Positions 13,531 to 25,300 of a stretch of DNA of 64,000 nt are shown one piece after another. The notes under the pieces are model-generated. The model worked only from the letters and a program-made list of their open reading frames with translations. It searched no databases and was not told the DNA's origin. Every line of letters begins with the position of its first letter. Position 1 is the first letter of the stretch. The translations under genes were made by a program, and so were the position numbers. The stretch comes from Hemicentrotus pulcherrimus (taxonomy: Eukaryota; Echinodermata; Echinoidea; Camarodonta; Strongylocentrotidae), in contig BEXV01000757.1 of the NCBI GenBank assembly GCA_003118195.1, positions 49,110-113,109 on the forward strand, written 5' to 3'.

Positions 13531-13862
13531 CTTTAAATACTCAAAGTTTTGGTCTGGTGTGAACCCTCATCATTATTTGAAAGTGGATCACGGTTTAAAA
13601 TTTGAGGTTTAGCAAACTCAAAGCTTAAAGCTACGAGCTAAAATCTTTAATACTCAAAGTTTTGGTCTGGTGTGAACCCTCATCCTCAGTTAATAGTGCA
13701 TCATTGCTTAAAGTTTGAGGTTTAGCAAACTTAAAGCTTAAAGCTACGAGCTAAAATCTTTAATACTCAAAGTTTTGGTCTGGTGTGAACCCTCATCCTC
13801 AGTTAATAGTGCATCATTGCTTAAAGTTTGAGGTTTAGCAAACTTAAAGCTTAAAGCTACGA
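13531..13862. repeat. three tandem units of ~113 bp
   Basis: The phrase ACTCAAAGTTTTGGTCTGGT begins near 13539, 13652 and 13765, a 113-bp period. Units 2 and 3 are practically identical, while unit 1 is more diverged. Each unit ends AAAGCTTAAAGCTACGA. This is too long and too uniform within the unit to be a CRISPR array. Confidence 0.85.
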
Positions 13863-14156
13863 TGGTCCCGTATAAACATAGCCTGAGATAAGTTCAGCCA
13901 AAGAGGGAAAAAAATGATCTAAGCTCGTGTCTTGGGGGTAATTGATTCTTGTTTTCTGGAGCCAGATTCGAGAGAAGAACGGCTGGAATTAAAAGGTTCC
14001 TCCCCTGCCCGGGATTATCTCGACTTCTAAACGAAGCAAAGGGATCACGCATGAGAAGTGGTTCAACACATCTCCGTGTAATTATTTCTCCCAGCAAAAC
14101 CACATTAGAGAGAAGACGATGAAAGGTCACAATTGCATCGCCTCCGAGCGCATTGT
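13863..14156. other. complex non-repetitive block, possible regulatory DNA
   Basis: This stretch is richer in G+C and of higher complexity than its surroundings, and it does not match other parts of the window. It carries no open frame resembling a known protein. It could be a conserved non-coding element; nothing here proves that. Confidence 0.25.
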
Positions 14157-14240
14157 CTGCTGAGAGCCAGAAGGGCGTCGGCTCAAGACATTTAAGGATG
14201 AGATAATGACCTTCTGACTCTTAATAGAAAATGATATATG
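14157..14240 (+). repeat. short hairpin repeat, CCAGAAGG family, copy b
   Basis: The left arm CTGAGAGCCAGAAGGGCGTC faces a right arm GACCTTCTGACTCTTAATAG. The characteristic 3' flank ATGATATATG follows at 14231-14240. Confidence 0.65.
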
Positions 14241-14850
14241 TCTGACTCTTTGCTTTGAGGAGGGGAGGAATTTATCGTCATTTACCAAGAAGAATTTTAG
14301 CAGTGCAATCGTCACTGCTTGAAAATAATAATTTGGAAAATTGATTTTTGTACTCTTAGCACTTTGTAGTTGAGTTGGTTGATTAGTGGACTCATTCACT
14401 ATCAATCTTCATGCTGTACTTTAGGTATATTGTTTTCAGGGCTTCTCTTACAGTAAGCACTAAAGCTGAGAGTTGTATTTGATATGCTTCACATATTTCA
14501 TATGCTTTACATATTTCATACTGTCATTGTATTCCTAGGAATCCATGTTGCACATTTCAACATCAAAGAAATCTATATTGATGATATTCATTATGACTTT
14601 TATGAACATGTATCATTGTCACTCTTTGTGTTTTCAAAATATTAACTATAATGTCCTATTAAAGACCCCAGGACCAAGTATTTTCTAGTGTAAGTTGTTT
14701 GTCCTAAAAATGCAATGACCTGGAAAGTCATGCAATCTATGAACATTGATCTAAATCTCTAGATAGAACCGAATTCTTGTCTTTAAAATGAGAAAAATTT
14801 TCTTTCTGAAGTGATTGAATTAGTAATAGCACATCCAGGTTCAAACAACC

Positions 14851-14999
14851 AGGACCCGTTTCACAAAGCCTTTTTCCAATGACAAATGACAAAAATCAGT
14901 GACAAATCTGTTAACCAATCAGAAGCAAAGATTTTCTGTAGCTTATAACAAAAACTGTCATTTGTCACTGAGGATAAGTTTTGTGAAACACCCCCCAGG
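14851..14999. mobile_element. MITE with GTTTCACAAA-type inverted ends
   Basis: The left end CCCGTTTCACAAAGCCTTTT mirrors the right end AAGTTTTGTGAAACACCCCC. Inside, AATGACAAATGACAAAAA faces ACTGTCATTTGTCACTGA. The whole 149-bp unit can fold into one long imperfect hairpin. It is non-coding. Confidence 0.7.
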
Positions 15000-17395
15000 T
15001 CCGTCATTATAAACAGGTCAAAATAAAATATCACACTGCATTCTTTTTTCTTCATCTGGTGTGTCTATTTTAGGGTACCGATAACAGAAACTCCTGACAT
15101 GCTCATTAACCTAGATAATCATGTATCTGGGACTTGTCTCTAGCTTGGATGATCCAGGCTAATACTGGTGCAGATTATTAACCCCTCCCATGTTATGCCG
15201 CTCGACTTGTGAGCCTTTTTCCGCTGAAATGTGAGTTGTAGGGGTCTTTGCTGTTTTGTATTTTCATTATTATTTTGTATACACCTGTATGAGGAGGGTT
15301 TGATACAGGTGCTAGTAACAGGATCTCCAAGGAAAGATGGTTTCAAGAAATCACAATTACATGCAAATTCTAACAACTGTTCCATTACGAGATAAAGCAG
15401 GACCCTCAAGTCTGCGCTTGAATATTGCTTTCTGAAATTTAAACAAGCAACACTTGTTTTTGTACAAGAAATAAGTATAATGTACTATTGCCAAGAGAAA
15501 ATGTATGTATTTAAATATGCACTTTTGTTGGTTGCAATTTCACAACTCTGGCAAACTTGAAGGAGTGAATAATCACAACGTCTCTTTCAGTTTGAAGAGT
15601 TTACAATTAAAGTTTAAGCACCTCCCGCATCATTTATATATGCTTCTTTCAATGTACTATGACAAACGATTTTTAATGCATGATGTTCATTTCATCTCCT
15701 GTGATATTACATGTCTAAGGTTTCATCTCATGAGTCAGGAGCTGAAGGGTGCATTGTTTATCCACGCAGTTACTATTAGGCGGGCGTAGTACTAGTAACT
15801 TGTTTCTTTTTCCAAACTGTTCTTTGTCTTTTATCTGCAAGTTTGAAAGCTAGTCTATTGATTCACTAAGATCTCCCAATTTGTTTAATGTTGTACAGTG
15901 TAAATTATAAAGCCTCTCATAGTAGATCCTGGTTGTCTTTTACATAATATGGAAAATGCATGGGAAATATTCTCCAAATTGCATCATATTCAAACAGTTA
16001 ATAACCTGCTGCATTGGTGAATCAAATAAGAAGAATTATCCCTCTCTAAACACCCTCTCATTTACTACATCAAATGTGTAGACACTCGAGTAGGGGGTGA
16101 AAACTCCATCTCATTACCGCATCGATCACCAAAATAGCTCTAACTTGCCAGTATCACATGAGGGCGTCCCGTCCCCCTCAGGAGCGCGCATTTCACATTC
16201 TCAATTGCATTATATGATGAAATTACATCGGTTTAGAGGATTCTCTGGTGTTTTCCTTCCGAGGGGGAGAGCTTCATTTATTAGCTTAGTTAGACGATAG
16301 ATCCCTTTCCACTTCTTTCTATTTACTCTCCGAATGGATGCTGGCTTATTTTCATGGAGCTCGGAAACTGGCTCTCTTCTCCGTCACCTCTCTCCTCCGT
16401 CACCTCTCTCTCTTCTCCGTCACCTCTCCCCTCTCTCTCTCTCTCTCCCTTCAAATGCTGATGACGTCCCGATTCTCTAGCGACTACAGTGTATCACCAT
16501 CAGGATGGCTTTTCAGAAGTAGATCTTTTCATAACTCCTTTAATATCGTGCTGTCCTGCACCAGTAAATGATGAGAACTTTTGTCAATATGATAGGATGT
16601 GGTGAAATGTTGAACTTCTAATAGATTATTTATAGAGATCATGTGAAACTTTTTTTTCTGTTTACTTTGATTTTGTTATATTGAAGGTCCATCAAATATT
16701 TATTCAAACTATTATCAGATCGCTGAGGAACATATAATAATTTAAGATTGTTAGCTACCTTTGGATAAGATTGAAGTTCAGATGAATTAAATTTGAATAT
16801 ATTTTTATTTAAAAACAGGAACAGAACATTTCATTAGGTAGTTTTTATCTCCTCCACACCTCAAATATTTAACCAATGCCCTTTATGCTCTCACCAGATG
16901 GCACTGTTTTTTTTTTTTTACTCCATCTTGCACCTTGGCCCTTTCTAGATCTAATCTGCTTTCCCTCTTCTTGAAGAAATCACCCTCGTTTTTGCTGAAT
17001 TTGCTTGCTAACATCACGAACCATCTATGATAACCTAATGAAGATATCTGGTCACTACATCGCTAGGATAATTTACCGCAGAAATCAATGCCTGACAATA
17101 CAGAAGGGTGTTACTGTATCCTTATTAAAGATTCAGACAAAATTGTATCGTGCAACGTAAGACGTTCGTGGAAAGGGAAAACGAGATTCGCAAACAAGCG
17201 TGGGGAAAGTGTAGAAAGTGGTGTAAGAAAGCTACTCATAATATCAAAGGAGAGATTTTGTTACTCTGAATTTGTAGAGCCTTGAGGGGTATAAGGTTAC
17301 AACATAACTTTTCATATTGACTGGAATAAAAGTGTTTGATTTAATGCTTAAAAGCTGTGGTAACTTCTTAGTATCTTCTTAGTGCAACATACATG
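15000..17395. other. non-coding stretch
   Basis: It contains a CT-rich minisatellite with the phrase CTCTCTTCTCCGTCACCTCT repeated about four times at 16371-16450. A block at 16090-16340 is more GC-rich but has no recognisable protein. No exon is supported. Confidence 0.4.
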
Positions 17396-17688
17396 TAAGG
17401 CCTGGCTTCATCAGACCAAAGTTGCAAAATAACCCACTATTTTAACTAGCCCGACCTCAAATTAGCCAGCTAATTTACATGTTCATCGGCCCGCAGTTGC
17501 AATTAGAGGGTGATTTGGTTGAGAAAGTATCCAGAAAAATCTTGGTCTTGTTTCCAAAATAGCCAGTTATCAGCTATTTTGGAAAGCGGGCTAACTTGTG
17601 CCCATCCGAGCTACTTTTTGATGAGCACTGCATCGGACTGAAAATAGTGGGGTTTTTTGCACCTTCGTTCTGATGAAGACAGGCCTTA
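17396..17688. mobile_element. MITE with ~50-bp inverted repeats, AGGCCTG ends
   Basis: The left end TAAGGCCTGGCTTCATCAGA mirrors the right end TCTGATGAAGACAGGCCTTA. The arms continue through TTGCAAAATAACCCACTATT facing AATAGTGGGGTTTTTTGCAC. TA dinucleotides at both edges suggest a TA target duplication. The ~293-bp element carries no coding sequence. Confidence 0.75.
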
Positions 17689-18689
17689 TAGTCATATGTG
17701 TATTGGTAAAATCCAAATGATAGGGCGATCTTTCATCACATAATTATTCAAGCAGTGGGAAGTTGTAAACAAAAATTGATGATAAAAATTTGCCTTCCAA
17801 AACCTTGTTCAGATATGCTAAAACACAAAAGTATTTTGTAATGATGGCGAAATGTGTAATACACTTCAATGTTAATAATAAGCCTAAAACATTTGTTGAG
17901 TGCAGTTGCCATTCATGCTCACTTACAAAAGCAGCTTTTTGTCCCCTTGCGATTTACCGCATCCTATCTGAAAGAGGCCTTACAGTAATTCTGTTATGTT
18001 CAATTTGAAATCGACCTTTTGAGAAAAAAAGGGGGAATTTCCCTTTTTTTTTGAATAACTCTTTTTGTCTATGTAGGATTGTGACAGAACACATTTCCGC
18101 CTGGATGTGTTTGTTATAAGCACAAGAAAGGACATTTTGAGACATCTTTGTTCTACTGGCTCACAGTCGATGGAACATAACGAAGATTGAAATGTTGATC
18201 ATATGAACCGATCCTCTAAACTTGTGCATGTAGCAGATGTTATATGCAAAACCAAAACGTCAGTGTCCTGTGGTTATGCAAACACGCGCTCATTTGTATG
18301 GATACATGTGTGTCACATATTTGATGCAGGATATTTTATCGATATGAAATAAATCACATCAAAAGTGGTGAATAATTGATGATCAATGGGACATTTATGC
18401 TCGCACATTACAGTCCCTGCGTCATCGATCAATATGCCCATTTTCTGCCTCTCCCCTCCACCTTACCTATGCCGTAATGAGAAATGCCTTTTCCCAAGTT
18501 TTTCGCTCAGTAGGCTTGACTCTTGCGTCCAAACACTCAACCATACTTGCTGTGTGAATTCATGAATATTTCAAAAGGAAGGAATAAGTGACCAAATTTC
18601 ACTGTGGGTTTCACTTTCAGTTTTTGTCTGTATCTGATTTCAATTTTCAGTCTGATGTTTAATACTTAAGGATGTGTTATAACCTCAGA

Positions 18690-18965
18690 GAGGGATGTAA
18701 AGAGAGGGAGAGGAAAAGAATGTTGATAAAGTGATCAAGAAAGGGAATAAGAGGAAAGGAATGATGGATGAGAGAGAGGGAGATAAAGAGATATATAACA
18801 AAGAGAAACAGGTGAAAAGAGAGACAGATGAAGTGATAGACCAAGAGAAACGGTGGAAGGAATGATCGGTGAAAGAGAAGGAGAGGAAAAAAACGTTGAT
18901 AAAATGATCATTAAAGAGATAGATAAAGAGGGGGGTTGATTTTGAATGTTTTGAGAAGACAAACA
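18690..18965. repeat. purine-rich degenerate tandem repeat
   Basis: GAGAGGAAAAGAATGTTGAT and close variants recur (near 18707 and 18881), as do GGAATGAT blocks, within an almost wholly purine strand. Frames on the opposite strand are low-complexity Ser/Leu/Phe strings and are not genes. Confidence 0.6.
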
Positions 18966-19022
18966 AACTTGAATGCTATAAATACTTGGGCTTTTAATTT
19001 TTAGTACAAGAGAATTAATGAA

Positions 19023-19190
19023 CTGGGCCCTGTTGCATAAAACTTACCATTGATGGTAACTTTGCTATCCATATTACCTACATGTATCATGATTGCATGA
19101 TAACAAGCAAATCAAATCAAGGATTCCAAGGAAGTTGTCATTAACGGCAAAATTACCATCAATCATAAGTTTTACGCAACACGGGCCCAG
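19023..19190. mobile_element. MITE with GGGCCC...CATAAAACTTA inverted ends
   Basis: The left end CTGGGCCCTGTTGCATAAAA and the right end TTTTACGCAACACGGGCCCA are inverted copies. The inner parts TTACCATTGATGGTAA and TTACCATCAATCATAA extend the arms to about 38 bp. The 168-bp element is non-coding and has an ACATGTATCATG-containing centre. Confidence 0.75.
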
Positions 19191-20537
19191 AAGTCATTCT
19201 CTAATGTGAAGTCAAAGGAAATAAATCTCAAAGAATTGAAAGGGAGTTTGAAAACATCATAAAGGCTTTTGGTAATGATAGCTGATAATAGCAGCCAATA
19301 AATTTCACCGGAGCATTTGTGATGGATCGTGCAGATACTAAGCTTGACATTTCAGCTGTCTCTCCATGTCTCCCTCACATTTGTTACCATGGCAACAAGT
19401 ATTTTTTTTGTAGGGGAGAGGAGTATTTTGTCTCATTGCTCTCTGATCCAACTCTCCTTTCATGTGAAACCTAGAAACCTGATGACGGCTCATACCATTG
19501 GTATGGATCTGTCAAAGCAGATCTCATGCCACAAGTTGAAGAGACTCCATTAGTTTTTCTTCTTATCAGTTCTCATTTTCTCCCTGATACATCTTTGCCC
19601 CTGATACATCTTTGCCCCAAAGCTCCAATTTTGTATACATTTCGATTGTCAAGTTAATACCCAAAACAATTAAAGCCATGGCTTGTTGAAGCTCTTTGTT
19701 TGTCCTGTCCAAAGTAATTTAGTCAATCTTGTTAAGATGGTATTTGAGCTTTGCATTCCTTAACTACTGTATGTCTTCAAATTCTCTATTCACATCTTAT
19801 GAAGATTGAATAAATTCAAATCATGTTTTGCTCTTGTTCAAAGTTGACACTTTGCATTTATTTGCATCCCATTCTCTTTTTATTTATAGAAGCTATTCTT
19901 GCCCCTCACTTTTCATTTTTTTGTTACAGATCACTCTTTTAAGCTATAAAAAAAAAAAAAATCTGTTTGTTGTTTGTCCATTATCCTAAAAAAACGATTT
20001 TGTATTCTATATCCCTAAGTAGAGAAAAAGAGATGGATTTAATCAATCTAGTTTAATCAATTTTGCAGAGTAAAGGTTATGAATTCTTTCTTTCTATAGT
20101 GTAGCAATCACATAATATAGCATAAACCCTTCATCTTCTATTTTCATAGATTATTTTTTTTTCTTCCAATGGTAAATGTACCATTAGCTCTGTAGGAAGA
20201 ACAGTTGGACACATGGAATTTACAAATGTGAAATAGCTTTCTTGATGAAGCAAATTAAGAAAGCTTTTTACACATCTCAATTCCCAGTCTCCAACTGGAT
20301 GAGAACATAGTGTTAACAATTAAACAGAAGTTGTAGGCCCTACCAAATACATTCTACATCACCTGCATTTCATTTATCTTTTTTTTTTTAAAGCCATTTC
20401 ACTAAATTCCATTGCTTTGATATTTGAATCAAAAGTATGGATTGAATGCATAAACATTGATTTAAAGATTTACGAAAATGAATTGAATAAATAATGCATG
20501 AAATGAAAAAGCTAATCAAAAATTAATATCATTAAAC

Positions 20538-20538
<1 letters not shown>
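19191..20538. other. non-coding stretch
   Basis: Nothing recognisable beyond a 17-bp direct duplication (CCCTGATACATCTTTGC) at 19585-19620 and homopolymer runs. No exon is supported. Confidence 0.4.

Positions 20539-20568
<30 letters not shown>
20539..20568. repeat. (CT)n microsatellite
   Basis: An uninterrupted run of CT dinucleotides. Confidence 0.9.
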
Positions 20569-20907
20569 GATTAATTTTTTCTTCTTCTTCTCACCACTGT
20601 CTCTCATTTAACTGTTCTTTTTCTCTGACACATAAACATGCACAGATAATAAATCTATTGTGCTTGTAGTTTATCAGTATGACATAGATCATTCCCGCAG
20701 AATTGCCTCGCACAATTTCCTTAACAAAAGGAGAGGATGGAGGGGGAAAAAACAGGTATTCATCATAAAATATTGTAGCATCTGCAATAATGAGCCAGAC
20801 ATGGGGGGGGGGGATTCTCATCATCGATAATTTGTAAGAGCCCAATTACAGATGCATCACATGTTTGTCTGTGTGTGTGTGAGATGAAGTAGGTTGGGGT
20901 TAAAGTA

Positions 20908-21151
20908 AGAGACAGACAGATAGATCGATAGATAGATAGATACATAGAGAGAGAGAGAGATACATGTAGATAGAGAGATAGACAGACAGACAGACAAATA
21001 GACAGACAGACAGAGGCAGACAGAGGGAAGAGACAAACAAAGGATAGAAAAATAATTAGACAGAGACAGACACAGACAGTCAGATGGGAGAGACGATCAG
21101 AATATAGATATATAGAGAGAAAGAGAGAGGGAGAGAGAGAGAGAGAGAGAG
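20908..21151. repeat. GATA/GACA/GA microsatellite block
   Basis: Tetranucleotides GATA and GACA alternate with GA runs over about 240 bp, for example AGATAGATAGATA near 20926 and GACAGACAGACAGACA near 20981. It ends in a (GA)n tract at 21117-21151. Confidence 0.9.
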
Positions 21152-21583
21152 ATATGGACAGATATTCTGCGGATTCAAGTTGATTAATGCATGCATGCTC
21201 TTGTCTTTTTCCTTCTCAGACTCTATTCTGTATGATTTAATGAGGAGAAAGAGAATGATTAGTTTGATTGCTTACAGGCTCTGTTATTTTTATCTTTTTT
21301 TGGTTGATTTGGTATCGAGGACGGGGGCGTATTGCTAATCAATATAAGTGCACATTGTAAGACAATGAAAGAGACGGGGTGGAGACAGCACTGTAGCTTA
21401 TAATGTTATGGTAATGAATGTATTAACGTACAATTGAAATTATACTAATTAATATATAATGACAATTCATTTTGTTAAGCTGTTACAATATTAATGAGGA
21501 TATTATTTCATATATAAATATAATGTACATATATATATATAGAATTTAATGTGCATTATGTGAAATTAATCAAGTATGTTGGG

Positions 21584-21665
21584 AAGCCATTAGTGAGCAT
21601 AAAAATTTGTTTCATTTGACAAGGACACATATTAGTGAGCATACGTATTTGTTCATTTGAAGAGG
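21584..21665. repeat. two-unit tandem duplication, ~46 bp
   Basis: ATTAGTGAGCATA followed by TTTGTT(T)CATTTGA occurs twice in succession, near 21589 and 21632. Confidence 0.6.
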
Positions 21666-22096
21666 AGATAATTATATCAAACTACAAAGAGCTTTTTCTT
21701 AGAATGAAAAAAAATACCGGTAAAAGGTTTGTGCTTTTACCAATCTCTTTGGTATTAAACATGTGTTTACATGAAAGAATGTTATTTTAGCTAATTATAT
21801 GATGATGGCATATTTTTTTCTCCTTTTTTTTATTCTTATTTCTCTATTTAACTCATTCTAATTCTATCCCTCTGCGCCCCAAGAATAGTTAACTAGATCG
21901 ATGGCACATAACAAATGCGGTATTATTATTATCTCATATCTTTGTGGTATTGTGTCTTTTGAATGCTAAATAAATGATAGTAATATGTTGTGTGTGTGTG
22001 TCGAAGGTCAACTGTTGTCAAGGTTAACAGTTATTATTTCTTTCCTGATCTTCAGCTGGCAATGACCATCTTCCTTCTTTCTTTGATCTTCAACAG

Positions 22097-22328
22097 AAAT
22101 GGCATGGACGTTGAGGGGGCCACCCACAAGTTCGTTGTGGACCTCATCAAGCAGGGGGGAAACGAACTCACGCTGACGGTCATCTCGGTGCCCAACTTCC
22201 GCGAGGAGAAGAAAGACCAGAGCGACGAGTCGTCCGGGTACTCCTACTGCGATTACAGCGACAAACGACCTGTGCCTATAACCATACCAGACTACCAGCA
22301 CATTACCAGTAATGGAGAAAAATATGTG
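22097..22328 (+). CDS. SNX27: SNX27 exon: C-terminal half of PDZ domain and linker to PX
   Basis: The acceptor follows TTGATCTTCAACAG and the donor is GTG|GTGGGT. The exon supplies the last base of a codon, then 77 codons. It opens with [20 protein letters not shown], the PDZ alpha-B region; the His of ATHK is the position that defines class I PDZ ligand choice (S/T-x-hydrophobic). The LTLTVISVP strand closes the domain. A polar linker rich in Glu, Asp and Ser follows, then [10 protein letters not shown], where the PX domain begins. G+C content is clearly higher than in flanking introns. The PDZ carboxylate-binding loop and the retromer-binding hairpin are not encoded here and must be in the missing upstream exon. 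The opposite-strand frame over this exon is a shadow. Confidence 0.95.
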
Positions 22329-25300
22329 GTGGGTATAGTTTGATTAGCTGCCCTAATTTTTGTTCATATCCACGTATGCTAGATTTAATAGGAGATACAA
22401 TGACCTACATTGAGATAGCTGCGTCGCTTTGATTCGATTAACCATGGTCCCTTCTTTCATTTTGAGAGAAAAAAAATATGTTATTCTCCATTATAGTGGA
22501 TGCTATTTTTTGCTGTGTCAACATTTCTTTACCCTTTCCATCTCTTTCTCTCCCCTAGTTCCCCTCTAGCGTATCATCCTATCGAGTCACAGGATACACA
22601 CTGGCTGTCCAACCCTCCAAACTATGGAACTGTTCAGCAATACCTTCCATCTGTCAAACCCTCCTTCCCCCTCTCAACATCATCTTCTTTCAAACCACCT
22701 ACATCTCCTACATTGTATATGTTCCCTCTGCATGTCCATTGAGTGTAATTCCTTCCTCCCTATATCCACCTTGTTTATTCAGGTAACTAATATCTATTTA
22801 GTAACAACGATGCCATCAGTGATGATAGGTAAACCGTGTTGATTTAAAGGTAAAGACCAGTATTGGAAACGCCCCAATTTCAAAAAATGAAATGGAACCT
22901 CTCATTACCAATCATGTGAAAGAATATGTTTTGACTAATACATGATGATAAAAAATTTGCCGGGAAACCCGCCTACTAATTCATAAATTCGGTAAATCTG
23001 TTTCTCTCATGGTCTGTGAGAGATATAGGGTAGTCCCATATACATCTTTCTGTGTATAGTGCTTGTAACTTTATGAAGAATGGGCAAAATTTCTTATAAT
23101 TTTGATGGTTCCAGAACCTTGCAATACACACAAATTGTTATATGCTAGATGATCAACATTTTCACAGTGTAGATTCCACACCGCTTCTTTCACAATGCAA
23201 TCGCATGACCATAACTGGTCTATACCTTTAAAAAGAATAATAAAGTGTAAATGAATGGCATCAGCACACAACAATAAGATACAAAAATGTGAAGCGGATT
23301 ACACTTCCATCATTAGTATTAAAAAACTGCTGTGGTTTACTGCTTCATGCGTGAATGAGGCTTAAACCTAGAACCAGAAGAATGTGAACGCACACTTCTC
23401 GCTGGAGTTGCTATCAATGGGTTTTTATAGAAATATAACATATAAAAGCCTTGGTCACAAATGCCATTAAGAGCTGCTACGAACGCCGTACGAACCACTT
23501 TCAGACAATGGAAAAACGGGGAGATTAGTACGAACGCATCGTTTGTACAAACCTTTGTGACCGTAGCTTTAGATAAGTACATGTACCTGTTTGAATTCTT
23601 CTGCCAGTAAAGCTAGCACAGTGTTGCTAAAGAAGGCGCCACACAGGTTATGCTTGTGTTCATGATTTGTTAATCCTGTGAAGTTCTCACAGTTGGTTAA
23701 AATACACCCAATCCTACTATACCAAAACTGGCTACGCCACCTATTTTTGCGAGTCGCATGTTCAATATGTCTAAAGATGAAACAGCCCATAGCAAATTTG
23801 CATTTAGCCGAGGAAACTAGCTTTTTGTTGACGGTTTTCTTACAATTTTCCTTCACGCATGTCATCCTGCCTCTCCTCGTTCCAGGCAAAAGCATGTTCA
23901 TGAATATTGGCAAGGCTGCCTTCTAACTCTTCAAAAAGGATAATAACCCAGATTGTGTGATTTTGTGATTCTAAGATTTAGTCCTGTTCAGACAAGCCTT
24001 GTCCATCATGTCGCTATATGATAAGGTTGTGTTTCTTCCTAGTGTGAATGTTTTATTTAAAGACATTGTATGACAAAATGTTGTACAATTAATTTTTTAA
24101 TGAAAAAACTCAGTAAAGAATAAAGGTCCACTACCCTAATAAAAATGTATAACTGGTTAGGGCATATCGTGAGTGGGCACTGATGATTGGACAGCTGTCT
24201 ACACTGATACTAAATATGTCACATGACCTCTTCAAAACTAATTTATTTTAAGATGTTGTATCGTGCTTTATTTTTTCATGTTTTTCATGTTTCATGTAAG
24301 CCCCTTTTGATCAGATGTATGATGATTCTTTACACAAATTTTCATTTTTTTTAAAATTTCATTTATAGTGTTGTATAAAATGTTGTACAGTGTGAACCAA
24401 CTTTTCTTCAAGTCCCACAAACATAAAATGAGATTCATGAAATCTTTGCTTCGAGCTACCTTCATGTCGAGTTAGTGTTAGAATCCCTCTCTGCTTTAAT
24501 AAATCCTGAACAACCTCTACTAAAACTGCTAGAAAATAAATGTAAATTTTCTGTTTTTATTCAAAACCTTGTGGAATATTTTTTGTGAATAGTCAATGAA
24601 GCTTGTCTGCATTAGAGCCAGAAGGGTGTTAACTCATGTACTTTACTTTAGAGTTAATTCCCTTTTAGTTCTAAACAGATGATAGATGTATTTCTCTTCG
24701 AATTTGTAATTGAGAGATTTTGTTCTCATAGAATTAAAAAAATGAGGGATTATTTAACTTAGATTTTGAAATTGAGAAGAAAAAGATCTTGAATATTTAT
24801 TCAAAATTAAAACATCTTTATTTGCTTTAACCAAAGCATTTCAGATTTTTCTTATTTTCTATTAAAATGAATCGGTTTTCCTACTCAGATTGGCAAGAAT
24901 CAATCTTATTTTCCATTCCTTCATAGTTTGAAAAAAATTAAGATGTTTATAAGATAAATCAATGTGAAAGCGAATGGCAAAATTTAACTTTAAAATTGTC
25001 AGTTTTTACACACCCCCCCCCCCCAAAAAAAATACTTTATACAGCATTGCCAATTTAGAGACTATAATTCAGTTGAATTAAATCCCTCTTATTCAAGAAC
25101 AGCACAACCTACTGGAATATAAATAGGCTCAAAATCTGCTCCCACCGATAAGGTGAGTTTGCCGACATCCACGCCAAGCTCTAAGGAGAGTTCATTTAAC
25201 CAATTTTCTACACAAAATATAGTTCCAGGAGTTTTCTGGGCAGAATCGACTCAACATCCTATGTAATGCTAGAGATATTTACATCCTTCTCAAATATTTT

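Noticed and set aside
13531..13862. Possible CRISPR-like spaced repeat
   Set aside because: Units are 113 bp, contiguous, few in number and without spacers, in an animal genome.
18685..18966. Ser/Leu/Phe-rich minus-strand frames
   Set aside because: They are translations of a purine-rich simple repeat.
22008..22301. 97-codon minus-strand frame
   Set aside because: It is antisense to the PDZ exon; the + strand product is clearly SNX27.
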